A DNA stretch of 64,000 nucleotides, from contig NC_056407.1 in the NCBI RefSeq assembly GCF_905147365.1, positions 23,915,980 to 23,979,979 on the forward strand. Reading direction: 5' to 3'. Shown here piece by piece: positions 31,808 through 42,950 of this stretch. Position 1 is the first letter of the stretch, and every line of letters starts with the position of its first letter. The position numbers and the translations under genes are program-made. The notes below the pieces were generated by a model, which was not told the DNA's origin, did not search any database, and saw only the letters and a list, made by a program, of their open reading frames with translations. This DNA comes from Aricia agestis (lineage: Eukaryota; Arthropoda; Insecta; Lepidoptera; Lycaenidae).

Positions 31808-32990
31808 ATCATAATCATCAGACGAAATTATACCAGTCTACCTACTGTAATAAATTAGTCTAGACGTGTATAGAAAATTAAACAAGAACGCTATCATCCT
31901 CAAGACAGAATGCCGTAATATATTTCACCTGTAATATAATTTAAATATTTCCCGCCACGTAACCCCTTCTATTCATTCCAGAAGCATCGATAAGTGAACA
32001 CGATTTGAATATCTAAATTGACCAGCTCCGACTTTTCTCATTACAACACCCTCACCTGCTAATTTTTAAGGAGCGTTCGCACTATGTGTCATTGAAAATA
32101 CGCAATGTATTCTATAATACTTTTAATCTTCGACATCCTTATTGTGACGAGTTATTTAGCGTAGAAGCATCTTAATATAATTTTTTTTTTTAAGAAACTT
32201 GACATCGCTTTTTTTTTTGTATTCCGTCTTTATCATTTTCGTTGTGACAATCGCCTGAGTAATCCACTTTTCTTTCTTTTTTTTTTAATAAGATAGGTAC
32301 TTTGAGTATTTAAATCATGTTTTGTCGCTTACTGTGCACACACAGAAGAAGCTTCCTTGTGATTTTTATTCTAATTTATCGAAGACTCGTGAGGTGGCAC
32401 TTTACCGAATGGCTATAGAGCACGCGTCTGAGTTGAAAAACTTAAAATTATGATAAAACCTAGAAAATCTATATAAAGTGTGAGTCAAAGAATAACTTTT
32501 AGCACATTCTTGTACTTCATAAAAATCATAGTTTCTATTGGTGTTGGCTATTTCTTTTTTTTTTAGTTTTCAAGTCCTTTAATCTTGTAGAACTAAATAG
32601 ACTAATATCATAATATTATTATTCCTATGTTATATTTTGTGTAGGGCGATTTGTGGAGCAAAATTGGTGTAAAATAAACCATCTAAAATGACATGAACCA
32701 TGAACACATTCGATTTATTTTTCACTCGAGTAAAGTACAATCGTAAAAATATGAATTATCTAAATTGTTTTGTATCATCGAGGAAATTGAATCCTAGACA
32801 GTTACCAGACCAACGTCATTTGGTCGGATCATATCAATTCAATGTTAATTATAATGATCTGTCGGCTATTTCGGTCGGTTTGACGTAACGCGACCAAACT
32901 ACAACGTAGGTACCCCATCTGCCCAGGAATCAACTTGTATGATAGTACATCAGCCTCTTAAATTACTTATTTAAGTACGTAAATCTAATG
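31808..32990. other. No gene recognised
   Basis: AT-rich with long T runs. The 62-codon open frame at 32700-32888 lacks any domain. Confidence 0.45.
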
Positions 32991-33210
32991 AATGAGTGGG
33001 ATAAGTCTGGAGGCGTGTAACCGCGATTTCGAGTTAATAAAGCTGCATATAAGCTGGAAACTCCATTTAAACCCGGTACAAGTGTCAGCTCGAGCGAGTT
33101 GGCCTGTCACAAAAACTTCTAAGGTACAGAACTTGCTGGCGTTGTCGTTCCGGAGGGAGTACTCTGAAAATTCCTATTCTATATTTATTTTGTTCCACGC
33201 AGAATAAGTT
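32991..33210 (+). other. Single-copy block of balanced composition
   Basis: It stands out from its AT-rich flanks and has no second copy in the window. It is open for 71 codons (32992-33207) without a recognised domain. It could be a conserved non-coding element or an exon; neither can be shown here. Confidence 0.2.
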
Positions 33211-34267
33211 TGTCTTTAAACAAACAGTGGGGTGTTTAGTTTGACGTGTATCCTATAAGGATAAACCGATTTTAAATTATTTATGTGATTAAAAGTGTTT
33301 TTACTTTATAGCATTTACTTACGCTAATAAGGGGTTAGGAGGGATTGATGTAACAATTTAAAAGTTTACTTATTTTCTTTTTTTAAATAGATTTTAATGT
33401 TATGTTTCTATGACGAAAATTATTTCAAAATGTAAAACAACGCATTCAAAAAGCGAAGAGAACTAATAAAAAATTAATAGTATAATTAAACAATTAAGTA
33501 TGGAGATCATAATTTATCTGAGTCAATAAACATGTAGGTCGTTCAACTAGCTCTTGATATTTAACCTCTGTGTATAATTATTTATAAACGTTTTTTATTC
33601 GAGAACTTAAAACCATATTTTGTGGCCGCTCTTACCATTACGAATTCACATCATGAGGCACCCTTTCGTACTTAATATTTAAAAGCAACGTGTAACTCTA
33701 CGATAGTAGCCTAGCCATGTTTTATTAACTGCAGTTTTTATATACCTTAGAACTACGCTTTACCTTGTAAAGTCTTAATTTTTCAAAATAAATAGCTTTT
33801 TTGGACTTCAGAATTCCATTGATTTTTTAATTAAAAATAAATCAAGAAAAGATTTTTATTATGTTACATAAATAAACTTTAAATATTTAACTAAGTTTAT
33901 ACCAATCAAAACAACAATATTACATTTGAGTACAAATTTTTATATTCTAAAAAAACCGTTACGTTAACCGTTCGATAAAATATCGCACGTTTCCAGAATA
34001 CTCAACCAGTACATACTAATGCTATAAAGCATTTGTTGAAGTTTAACTCCTATTAGTGAGTATACGGAGGTAGTTTTTACACCATTTCAGCTTAAACTTA
34101 ACTGCGCCGACAACTCAGCTGTTTACTTTAGAAGATTTTCGCGTGTGTTGAAGCTGCTGGCTTTGGTAATAGTACCTATTAGTACTTAACAATCAGCTGT
34201 TTTAGCTACTTTTATTTGCTTTTTTACATAGCAAGTATTCGTGCAGCTAAAGCTCCTTAAATGTCTT
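33211..34267. other. No gene recognised
   Basis: AT-rich; no repeats with definable ends. Confidence 0.45.
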
Positions 34268-34393
34268 GGCTGTTTCACCACTTCTTGATAAGGCTATCCA
34301 CCAATTAACTTGACAGATCAAGTATGGAGAATCTGTCAAAAAAGTTGTGAATAGCCTATTAGGCACTTTATCAGAAAGTGGTGAAACAGGCCC
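34268..34393. mobile_element. Fold-back MITE (GGCTGTTTCACC family), copy 2
   Basis: Same ends as 2001-2143 (GGCTGTTTCACCA ... GTGGTGAAACAGGCCC), somewhat shorter and more diverged in the centre. Confidence 0.8.
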
Positions 34394-34395
34394 TT

Positions 34396-34525
34396 AATAT
34401 TATATTATGTGAAAGTGTGTCAGTCCTCTTCACGCCCAAACCGCTGAACCGATTTTGCTGAAATTTGGTATGGAGATACTTTGAGCCCGGGGAAAGGACA
34501 TAGGATATCTCGTGTCGTGGTGTTT
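34396..34525 (+). mobile_element. Helitron-like element, truncated
   Basis: GTGAAAGTGTGTCAGTCCTC, CACGCCCAAACCGCTGAACC and AAAGGACATAGGATAT mark the 5' half of the GTCTGTCTG family; the 3' half is absent or diverged. Confidence 0.6.
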
Positions 34526-34671
34526 GTTACCAACACTTTTCCGTGATTAATGGTAAGTTCCTAATAATGGTATTACGCCAGCACTCAGAGACATTTAAAT
34601 TTAATGAAAATTTTGACATTTTCTACAAACAGAATCGTCATAACTTAAAATTATTTAAATGCATAAAAATC

Positions 34672-34872
34672 TTATTCTTTAAAAAAAATGTTAGTCTCGC
34701 TGAAACTTGAGGCTGAACCGATTTGAGTAATAGGGTCAATAGAGATGAAGAGACAAACCGTCGAACATCGAGAAAACACGTAGACAAAATGTTCTCGTTT
34801 GCGCATCTTGCCGGCAGGTAACATATGGCGAGAAATTCTAGGAGCTACACGAAGTTAACGGGTCATGTAGTT
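34672..34872 (+). mobile_element. Helitron-like remnant
   Basis: GTTAGTCTCGCTGAAACTTG and the end GCTACACGAAGTTAACGGGT resemble the element at 2237-2523, but the CTAG terminus is mutated. Confidence 0.45.
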
Positions 34873-35139
34873 TAAAATACATTCAACATTTAAATGGACA
34901 TTAAAAAGATACTATTAATTCAATACAATATAATTATCTCTATATTGTGTATGATCAATTACTATTCACTATGTACATCAATATCATATAATGTGCTGAC
35001 TAACCAATTGTGTGTTAACAACCCGATAGTGAACTAACCGCAATGCTCATGTCACTTGCACCGCTAGCTCCACTTCTGACTTTTCTCGTGGCTCGTACTT
35101 GAAGTTTGATATTATGCATTCTAATATACAATTATACAT

Positions 35140-35745
35140 ACTAAAGATAAAAATGTCAAAGTGTGTCTGTCTGTAACCTCCTCACGCCCAAACCACTTAA
35201 GAGGATACAACAGGGGCTAGAGAAATGAAAAAAAAGTACGTGTAATATCTATAGCTGTCTCCCTTACCTCAAGCCTATACCGCAGAACGCGATAGAGACA
35301 ACTGCAGAAAATCCAGAAAATCAACGATTCGTTGTCCCCTGATTCCTTCTCCAAAACTTAACCGATTTAAGTACTTTTTTCATTAAAGATTAAAAAAAGG
35401 CTTGAGCTGTGTTCCTATGTTTTGCTTTTTTTGTATAATCTAGCCAAATCTGTTTTCTGGACGTTTGAACACAGCGGAAAATCTAGACATTTTTTTGGGT
35501 TTTCATATCTTATTTAATAATTAAATTATGAAAAAAAAAGAAAACATAGGGACATTGTATTAGTGGCCGTAGATATTCAGGAAAAAAATTATAACTCTAC
35601 TAGCATTATCCAGGGAGGAAACAGGGGACAACGTTTGTATGGAAAAAAGGGCGGTGTGGAATCCTCTTAACCGATCAATTTGATGGGCATGGACATACCT
35701 TGAGTCCCGGGAAAATGTGCAGTACCATCACGATGAACGATTTTT
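35140..35745 (+). mobile_element. Helitron-like element split by a TTAA element
   Basis: GTCAAAGTGTGTCTGTCTGT and CCTCACGCCCAAACCACTTA on the left continue after the insertion with CCGATCAATTTGATGGGCAT and CTTGAGTCCCGGGAAAATGT on the right. Confidence 0.65.
35197..35670. mobile_element. TTAA-flanked MITE inside a Helitron-like copy
   Basis: TTAAGAGGAT at the left and ATCCTCTTAA at the right bound about 466 bp of non-coding DNA. The uninterrupted family has one site where the two flanks join, so TTAA is duplicated. A TTAA target suggests piggyBac or Kolobok, but the GAGGAT ends are not the canonical CCC of piggyBac. Confidence 0.75.
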
Positions 35746-36249
35746 TGCTTTGCTGACATCAACCTACGTATTATTTATAAAAATCATATTTTATTTAATA
35801 GCAGATTAACTTACTACTACCATTAAACTACTTAAAGAAGTAAGCCTTCTAAAATAATAACATAACTTTGATTATTTCTAAGTACCGTTTATCCAAAAAA
35901 AATTGTTAACACAGTTAAGTGTAGCAGACGATAAAATTACGCAAATTTTATGTAAACTGTACATTTTTTTATTTTATTTCTTCGCAATAGCAGCAAATAA
36001 GATAGAAAGCCATCTTCCAATTTAATACCACATAAGAATATACTATTATCAGCATACTACAAACACAGTATATTAATAAACAGTAGGTGACTTAGGCGAG
36101 TTCTTGAAATAAAATTCGCGCTACACAGAAACGGATTTTACGTCAGCGCGATATTAAATTACATTGCTCTCTAAAATTATCTGAAGTCATGCATAAGAGT
36201 GAGATATATTATGGAGATTATATTATTATTCACACAATATACAGTTTGC
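35746..36249. other. No gene recognised
   Basis: AT-rich; nothing assignable. Confidence 0.45.
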
Positions 36250-36400
36250 TATCCTTCTTTCATGGGGAAATGCTTTGCGCATCCCCGGCGGATTGCAGAC
36301 TCCCCGTAGGCTCTATCCACAAAAATCCCATGGTGGTCCACTCCCCGCTTAGGCGTAGTTCTGGGAATCAACGGGGAATCAACGTTTATCCTGGGCTTTA
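36250..36400 (-). mobile_element. R1-type LINE 3'-UTR stub
   Basis: CATGGGGAAATGCTTTGCGC and ATCCCCGGCGGATTGCAGAC are the inverted counterpart of the R1 LINE 3' end near 11000-11040. CATGGTGGTCCACTCCCCGC is shared with the stub at 31420 (CATGGTGCTCCACTCCTCGC). Confidence 0.6.
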
Positions 36401-36469
36401 AAATAAACACGAATATAGATAGCATTCTTCACGTTCGTACTTCTTCCACACTTGTATTGGTCCAATTTT

Positions 36470-36706
36470 GAGATTGCGTAAGTTGCGTAACGCGATTTAA
36501 AACTAAGCATTTGTTTTTAGTCATGACACCGTTCGTTTTTCGCATGGGAACCGTACATTTTTCGATATTCCGGGATAAAAGACATCCTGTATCCTTTCCC
36601 GGGACTCAAGTATTTCCATACCCAGCAAAATCGGTTCAGCGGCTTAGACGTGAACAGGTAACAGACACACAGACGCACTGTCGCTTTTTAATACTAAGTA
36701 TGGATG
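36470..36706 (-). mobile_element. Helitron-like element, minus strand
   Basis: TATCCTTTCCCGGGACTCAA, AAAATCGGTTCAGCGGCTTA, GTGAACAGGTAACAGACACA and TTAATACTAAGTATGGA are the reversed family; the 5' TC lies at its right end. Confidence 0.65.
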
Positions 36707-37027
36707 TAATACGGTAAAACTATGTATCATTATACTGTGGCAGCCATCTCCCAGCATATAAAAGTAATCTTGTAAATGTAATAGTGGCGGAGCAGATGCG
36801 ATCCGAACGCCGACCAATAAACAACAATATTCTGTCGTGCGTAAATTCTCATTCCCCATACATCATAAGGGCTAAAACATTGCGCCCGCACTTGTCGGCA
36901 CTTTAAATATTTTATGGCCAAGTAAAAATGTTGAAAATCCTTTTGACCAACTAAAAAAGGAGGTTTAATATGGGTAGATTTTTTGTGGTTTAACCTATTT
37001 TGTTAATTATCTATACTAATATTAAAT
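36707..37027. other. No gene recognised
   Basis: Nothing assignable was found. Confidence 0.4.
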
Positions 37028-37472
37028 AATCAGCCAAGTGCGAGTCGGACTCGCGCACGAAGGGTTCCGTACCATTATAGAAGAAAAATAGGCCAAAAAT
37101 TGTGATTTTGTATGGCAGCCCCCTTTAATTTTTATTTAATTCATTATTATTATTAATTATTAAAGAAGACATATAACTAAGAAATTCATTCAAATTTCAA
37201 GTGCCGAGATGTTGCCATTATTGATTACGAGCAGAAAAGGCCAAAAAAGTCACGTTTGTTGTATGGGAGCCCCCCTTGGATTTTTATTTTATTTTGTTTT
37301 TAGTATTTGTTGTTATAGCGGTAACATAAATACACAATCTGTCAAAATTCCAACTCTCTAGCTATTACCGTTCTTGAGTTACAGCCTGAAGACAGACAGA
37401 CGGACAGACAGACATCGAAGTCTTAGTAATAGGGTCCCGTTTTTACCCTTTGGGTACGGAACCCTAAAAAGT
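37028..37472 (-). repeat. Dispersed repeat (GGTACGGAACCC family), copy 2
   Basis: GCCAAGTGCGAGTCGGACTC, GAAGGGTTCCGTACCATTAT, GTTGTATGGGAGCC, and GGGTACGGAACCCTAAAAAG at the other end; reverse orientation of 8000-8430. Confidence 0.75.
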
Positions 37473-37473
37473 A

Positions 37474-37645
37474 AAAGTTACCTCTTCACGCCCAAACCAC
37501 TGAACCGATTTTGCAGAAATTTGGTAAGGAACTTCTTTCAGTCCCGGGAAAGGACATAGGACTTTTTATCCCGGAAAAATATACGGTTCCCGGGTAATAA
37601 ATGAATTTTGCCACAATGGAGTTGCGAGCGTCATCTTTAGTCGTA
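37474..37645 (+). mobile_element. Helitron-like element, 5'-truncated
   Basis: GTTACCTCTTCACGCCCAAA, CACTGAACCGATTTTGCAGA, GTCCCGGGAAAGGACATAGG and GGAGTTGCGAGCGTCATCT. It begins exactly where the preceding repeat ends. Confidence 0.65.
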
Positions 37646-37931
37646 TTCTAATCAATAATTACAGATACCTTATTTGATTAATCGAAACATCTTGATTATA
37701 AATTCCATAACTCACAAGTCACAATACATGAGATAGAGAAATATTAAATATATAACCGTACTTACCACGGTAATAAGCATTATCTACGTAAAAGTTAACA
37801 TGCCTTAATTAATAATTTATTGTAATTAAAAGCTTTTTTATTCAAATTAATGTAAATATTTAAGTAACGTACTAGAGAAGTAATGAAAGATAATAATTGT
37901 TATCTTATCTTATATCTTTAAACGAGCAATT

Positions 37932-38656
37932 CTTGTATATAAAAATAATAGTAGAGGAGACCGTGGGAGGTCGATCTTCACCGATCTGATAACCAGATGA
38001 GACATATTTTTTATGAAATATATAATTACTTGCTTATCTAAATGTGCTCATGGCTATTTTTTTAAGTTTTTAGCTAAGCAACAGTATTTTAAGTATGATT
38101 TTTTGCAGGCAAGTCTATTATATGACTGATTTTGTAATAAAATAATCTAAAATTTGATATAACTTTCGATAAGTTAGCAGAACGATGAAGTCACCTATAT
38201 TGACTTACATGTTCACATCGGCTTGCCAGGTAGCTTACACAGAAATGAGTAGGCAAGCCTACTGAGGCATATTCTGTGTGTTAAGAACTAACAGTGAAAT
38301 AAAATTCATTTGGTTATCAAAAAAATGAAAGTGATGGAAAAAATTCGATTAAAGTTAATTTAATTAAAAATAGCCATGAGCACATTAGATAGGCAAGTAA
38401 TTATAGGCATATTTGTTTATAAATTATATTTGATAAAAAATATGTCTCATCTGGTTATCAGATCGGTGAAGGTTGACCTCCCATTGGCTCTTAGACTATA
38501 ATTGGAATCTCGGAATCGGCTCCAACGATTTTCATGAAATTTAGTATAAAGGGGGTTTCGGGGGCGATAAATTGATCTAGCTAGGAATCATATTTAGAAA
38601 ATGTCATTTTATTCGTGTTCTATCGAATACCGAGCAATGCTCGGTCAAATAGCTAG
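37932..38656 (+). mobile_element. Helitron with canonical 3' hairpin
   Basis: Starts TCTTGTATATAAAAATAATA and ends CCGAGCAATGCTCGG (6-bp hairpin, 38630-38644) followed by TCAAATAGCTAG|T. A hairpin about 8-12 nt upstream of CTAG and a T target are the textbook Helitron 3' end. It is non-coding, and most of it is the long inverted repeat below. Confidence 0.75.
37965..38482. repeat. Long inverted repeat with ~100-bp arms
   Basis: GGGAGGTCGATCTTCACCGA on the left reappears inverted at the right (to 38482). The arms extend through CATCTGGTTATCAG, AAATATGTCTCATC and GAGCACATTAGATAGG; a ~25-bp extra piece interrupts the right arm. It may be a nested fold-back element or part of the Helitron; no target duplication was seen. 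Confidence 0.75.
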
Positions 38657-38857
38657 TTATAATAATACAAGTAGTGTATTTATATTATGTGTCAGTTAGT
38701 TTTCTATTATAATTTTATTGAACCTAAAAATCGATATTGATAATTTTTTGTATAAGATATTATTTTTTGTCCCGGGAAAGGACATAGGATAGTTTTAATC
38801 AGCGTCTGTACTGTAACCTTATTTTTGCAACATCTAGTGCGAAATATTTCATACTAG

Positions 38858-39240
38858 CTGTTGCCCGCGATTTCAACCGCGTCCACGTCAACCTCTTTTT
38901 TCGAAAAAATTATGTTTTGGAACGAAGTTCCTTATCGCGCGTTGCGAAACGGGGCTAGACAGAAAGAGTTGTAACGACACTTTTTGACCGACACTTATTT
39001 TAGTACCTGCGAAGTAGGGGCAGAAGGCGTTGATGTGGCGATGACGTCAACTGGCGGGAAATTTAAAACTTCGTTCCATACGGGTGTCCCTTAACACCTC
39101 TCTTTTATTTTTTTATACAAAGTATTCTATATTACTTCCGATACCTCCAAGAGTATGTGTACAAAGTTTTATGATGATTCGTCTAGTAGTTTTTGCGTGA
39201 AAGCGTAACAAACATCCACGCTTTCACATATTTTATAATA
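38858..39240 (-). mobile_element. Helitron-like element split by GGAACGAAG repeat
   Basis: A|CTAGCTGTTGCCCGCGATTT is the reversed CTAG terminus. After the insertion it continues with GATACCTCCAAGAGTATGTG and GTAGTTTTTGCGTGAAAGCG, as in 30814-31008. Confidence 0.7.
38917..39105 (+). mobile_element. GGAACGAAGTTCC repeat, compact copy
   Basis: TTGGAACGAAGTTCCTTATC through GTAGGGGCAGAAGGCGTTGA to AACTTCGTTCCATACGGGTG and ACACCTCTC. It lies inside a Helitron-like copy. GGAACGAAGTT/AACTTCGTTCC are inverted but not terminal. Confidence 0.65.
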
Positions 39241-40500
39241 ATATTAATAAGCATTATCTCTAGGTTTTCAGGCATATTTTGTAACCCAAACAATATGTTT
39301 TACGGACATATTGTGGCATTAGTACAAACATTTAGAAAGACACACCATTAGACGTAGAGACATTTAATTTTATAACAATCTTAAGCCTACACAATAAAAT
39401 GTTTGTAAAACATGATGAGTTTCAGTTTAATTTTGATTGTTAATTAACGTTTAATGCCAGCTATTAATCTGATACCTGAGTGTCTTGTCTTGTCTGCCCT
39501 TTAATAAGGGCCCTTTCGTTTTCATTGGAACGATAAATTTTAATATTCTTGGCTCAAATTAATAATTTCGCTTTAACATTTTAAAGTGCAGGTACCACAG
39601 ATTAACAAGTAGTACGTTAACAAAATTCTCTCCTAAGTTCTTAAACTATTCTTACAAATTGATTGTAGTTATTTTTTTATTATTATGAGAATTCTGAGGT
39701 GAAAAAAAATCTAGCGTGTAGGTAAAATTTAAAAAAATCTAATCCTCTCAAAGATTAGGCCTCAAATTTCATTTTGAGTCATTTTAAGAATATACAACAG
39801 CTAGATATGTATAACGTTAGCAAAAAATTATAATAAAGTAATATAATGCTACCAATTTCAATATCAGACGTTGTAAAAGAGCAAAGACTTTAAAGTAAGA
39901 GCGCGTTCAGACGTGCGCGTTTTTAGCGCGCGGATTCAGCTTGCGTGTTTTCCCAAACGCTACAGCAGAAAACGCTCCGTAAAGCATTATATTTTTAGAA
40001 CATCTAATTAGTAATTTATCTGCACCTAGACGTCTGGTCTGGTGTAGTGGTCAATATACAACCTGGTAAGTCCAGCTAACGAGCGTCATACATTTTATGT
40101 CCACAATAAAACTTGTAACATTGTTCGTTCATGTACGTATTTTGTTTTACGATTTTGTTATTCGTATTACTAAATTCGAAGCGAATTTGCCTATAAAAGA
40201 GGCGAAATATATTTTATTACGTCATAAACATTTTAATATCGTGAAATTTTCTCGAGAAGGTTATGTTTTATTTTTGGAAAAGCTTATAAGTTTTCGATTA
40301 AAAATATTTCTTAACTTAGGATAGACTTTATCCTACAACAAAATTGTGTTGCAAAACCTTAAAATAAAAGTTATCGGATTAGATTGATTTTTCCGCTACA
40401 GAAATATTCATATCTTCTCTCCCGTCACTCTAAGTATCTCCATGCAAAATTATACTATAAATCGGTTAAGCCGTTTAAGGGAAGAGACAACAGATACACT
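39241..40500. other. No gene recognised
   Basis: AT-rich. A GCGCGTTCAGACGTGCGCG motif near 39900 may be a decayed MITE end. The 75-codon open frame at 40097-40324 has no domain. Confidence 0.4.
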
Positions 40501-40680
40501 TAGGGTCAATTCAGACCGCAATTGCGTCTCACGCAATTGAAATCAATTTGTATAGATTTGAAATCAATACAAATTAATTTCAATTCCGTGAGACGTCTTG
40601 CGAATCTGTCAAAACTCAAATCCATATAAAATATTTAGAAATACATCTACGCGTCGGGTTGCGGTCTAAATCAATCCTTA
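40501..40680. mobile_element. Fold-back MITE (GGTCAATTCAGACCGC family), copy
   Basis: Ends TAGGGTCAATTCAGACCGCA and GCGGTCTAAATCAATCCTTA, with the arm blocks GACGTCTTGCGAATCTGTCA and ACATCTACGCGTCG shared with 7234-7391. Confidence 0.8.
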
Positions 40681-41280
40681 GTAAGGATTACTTACATAGG
40701 AAACAGGTTTTTTTTTAAATTTCAGTCCATTTTAAATCTGTGTAGTAAATAATTTATACAAGTGTAGTAAAAACCCGTGTATTTTCCATAAGAATTAAAA
40801 ATACATTCTTATCACCGATGAAAGCCCGCGAGCTCGCGTGTACACAATGTGTTTAGTCGCAGTAATAATCCAGATAACTCAAAGCCTAGACTTTGCTGTC
40901 ACAACAAAATGGCGGACACTTTTTCAAAGTTGGAAAACCGTTGAGTTTTATTTCATGTTGGATTTTTATTGTTTTAATGCATTTGAAGTTACATTTTGTT
41001 ATGTTATCTTATTTTGTATATTTAATATTTATGTTGTGATATGGTCGAGTTGTTCTTTTGAGAATGGGATACAGTGCTCTAGTAACAAATGATAATATAG
41101 AAAACTGTTAAAACCTAACGGTCTTACTACAAAAAATTTAAACACCTGTTGAACAGTTGATTAGAAAAAACATCAGTACATCTATACATATAATAAAACT
41201 GTAGAAATGACAATTCTGTACAAAAAATAATAAGCGGGGGCTGTTACTACATCGCTATAGAAGCCAAAACTGTGGTTAGT
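40681..41280. other. No gene recognised
   Basis: The open frame 40838-41092 (84 codons) is AT-rich and hydrophobic without a recognised domain; not called. Confidence 0.4.
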
Positions 41281-41282
41281 TT

Positions 41283-41285
<3 letters not shown>

Positions 41286-41330
<45 letters not shown>
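41286..41330 (+). repeat. (GTCT)11 microsatellite
   Basis: About 11 perfect GTCT units directly before a GTATGTTTGTTCC block; same tetranucleotide as the giant tract at 62061. Confidence 0.9.
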
Positions 41331-41331
<1 letters not shown>

Positions 41332-41349
41332 ATGTTTGTTCCAGCATCA

Positions 41350-42055
41350 CACGAAAACTACTGATCCGATTTGAATGCGGTTTTCGCAGATATATTTGTC
41401 ACCTCCCAACTTAATATCTGGTGTACAAAAAATTTTCCCCCCACCTCTCCAAGGGGTCAAAAGAGGGGGTAAGATTTTGTCCCAAACTTTTTTCTTTAAC
41501 ACGAAAACTACTGATCCGATTTGAATACGGTTTTCGCAGATATATTTACCTTCTTACAACTTAACATCTGGTGTATAAATTTTTCCCCCCTCACCCCTCT
41601 AAGGGGACCAAAGAGGGGGTCAAATTTTGTATTAAACTATTTTCTTCAATGGTCTAACTTCATATTATTAACTGTATTTTTCAATTTAACATCTGGTGTA
41701 TAAAATTTTTCCCCCACCCCTTTAAGGGGGCCCAAGAGGGGGCTGACCCCCTCTTGGGCCCCCTTAAAGGGGTGGTATGTTAAAAAAAAGTTTGATACAA
41801 TATCTGAATATTGTATCAAACTTTTTTTTAACATGAAAACTACTGATCCGATTTGAATATGGTTTTCGCAGATATATTTGTCTTCTTCCAACTTCATATC
41901 TGGTGTATAAAAATTTTCCCCCCCAACCCCCCTCTAAGGGGACAAGAGAGGGGGCAAGATTTTGTATAAAACTTTTTTCTTTAACACGAAAACTACTGAT
42001 CCGATTTGAATACGGTTTTTGCAGATATATATGCCTTCTTCCAACTTAACATCGA
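41350..42055 (+). repeat. Tandem array, ~150-bp units
   Basis: Units begin near 41351, 41501, ~41647 (degenerate), 41832 and 41986 with ACGAAAACTACTGATCCGAT, TTGAATACGGTTTTCGCAGA, then ACTTAACATCTGGTGTATAA and a C-rich/G-rich ACCCCTCTAAGGGGAC hairpin motif. The array has no coding frame and resembles Helitron-like internal repeats. Confidence 0.85.
41714..41834. repeat. Two adjacent perfect hairpins sharing loop CTGA
   Basis: Hairpin 1 has 29-bp arms (41714-41742/41747-41775) and hairpin 2 has 27-bp arms (41777-41803/41808-41834). Both are exact and both have the 4-nt loop CTGA. The sequence between the two CTGA copies is made only of inverted copies of its own flanks plus one T. Confidence 0.9.
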
Positions 42056-42079
42056 CATCATAGCATCGGCATGCCATGC

Positions 42080-42115
42080 TAACCTAACCTAACCTAACCC
42101 CCCCCCCCCCCCCCC
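42080..42115 (+). repeat. Short (CCTAA)n telomere-like run plus C18
   Basis: AACCTAACCTAACCTAACC followed by 18 C. TTAGG is the insect telomere unit, but about four units are too few to call interstitial telomere. Confidence 0.6.
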
Positions 42116-42376
42116 ACCTGGTAATGTTGCCAAGCAAAAACGTGTTGCATCGTTAGTGTTGAGTTTTAATTCTCCTTTAGGATCAAAGTAAGTTATTTAT
42201 TAAAAGTGAAATTAATCTAACCAAAACTAAACATGCAGATTTTGCGTGTCGTTTGATTAACATGCGGGAGGCTTTGCCCCCGGCCGGTATTTTACCATTT
42301 GAGTAAGGGACCATAAAAAGGAGAGAATTATCCATTTCCGTTATTATACTATGGTAACGCCTACGGGAAACAGCTA

Positions 42377-42620
42377 TCCATACTAATATTATAAATGCGA
42401 AAGTGTATTTGTTTGTTTGTTTGTTTGTCTTTTCTTCGCAGCCTAACGAAGCAACCAATTGACTTGATTTTTGGCATCGACTTAGTTGAAAGGATAGAGA
42501 GTAACATAGGCTACTTTTGGTCTTGGAAAAACATCATGTTTCTAAAGGAGATTTGCAAGAATATTCGTATTGTACACGATTTTCGAATTCCACGCGAGAG
42601 AAGCCGCGGGCAAAAGCTAG
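42377..42620 (+). mobile_element. Complete Lep1/Helitron-like element
   Basis: Begins TCCATACTAATATTATAAAT after A and ends CCGCGGGCAAAAGCTAG before T, the 5'-TC...CTAG-3' structure at an AT target. It contains GTTTGTTTGTTTGTTTGTC near the 5' end. The open frame 42395-42661 crosses its end and is not a gene. Confidence 0.8.
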
Positions 42621-42717
42621 TACATAATATAATGGTCTCAAAACAACTGTTCAATAGATGAATCTTTGTGGTAAGACCGTAAAACTTCTTGTTAAGTATA
42701 GAATATAAAATTATTTG

Positions 42718-42830
42718 TTAAAAAATCTTGAAAATCGGTCCACAAACAGCGAAGTGTTCGTTGAACATACAAAAAAAATATAAACAGACCTACATATAAT
42801 CTCCTCCTTTTTTGAAGTTGGTTAAAAATA
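42718..42830 (-). repeat. AACCGACTTCC dispersed repeat, minus strand
   Basis: AATCGGTCCACAAACAGCGA, GTTCGTTGAACATAC, and CTCCTCCTTTTTTGAAGTTG are the reversed family. Confidence 0.6.
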
Positions 42831-42950
42831 ATAATATTTTTTTTTTTTGTTAAAAATAATAATTTCAACCTTTAGTAATTATATAATAAGTTAAGCTAAA
42901 TATTAGTAAATTCATTGTATACTCAATGTTTCGTAGTGGGCATTATCAGT

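Noticed and set aside
42080..42115. Interstitial telomere
   Set aside because: Only about four CCTAA units plus a C homopolymer.
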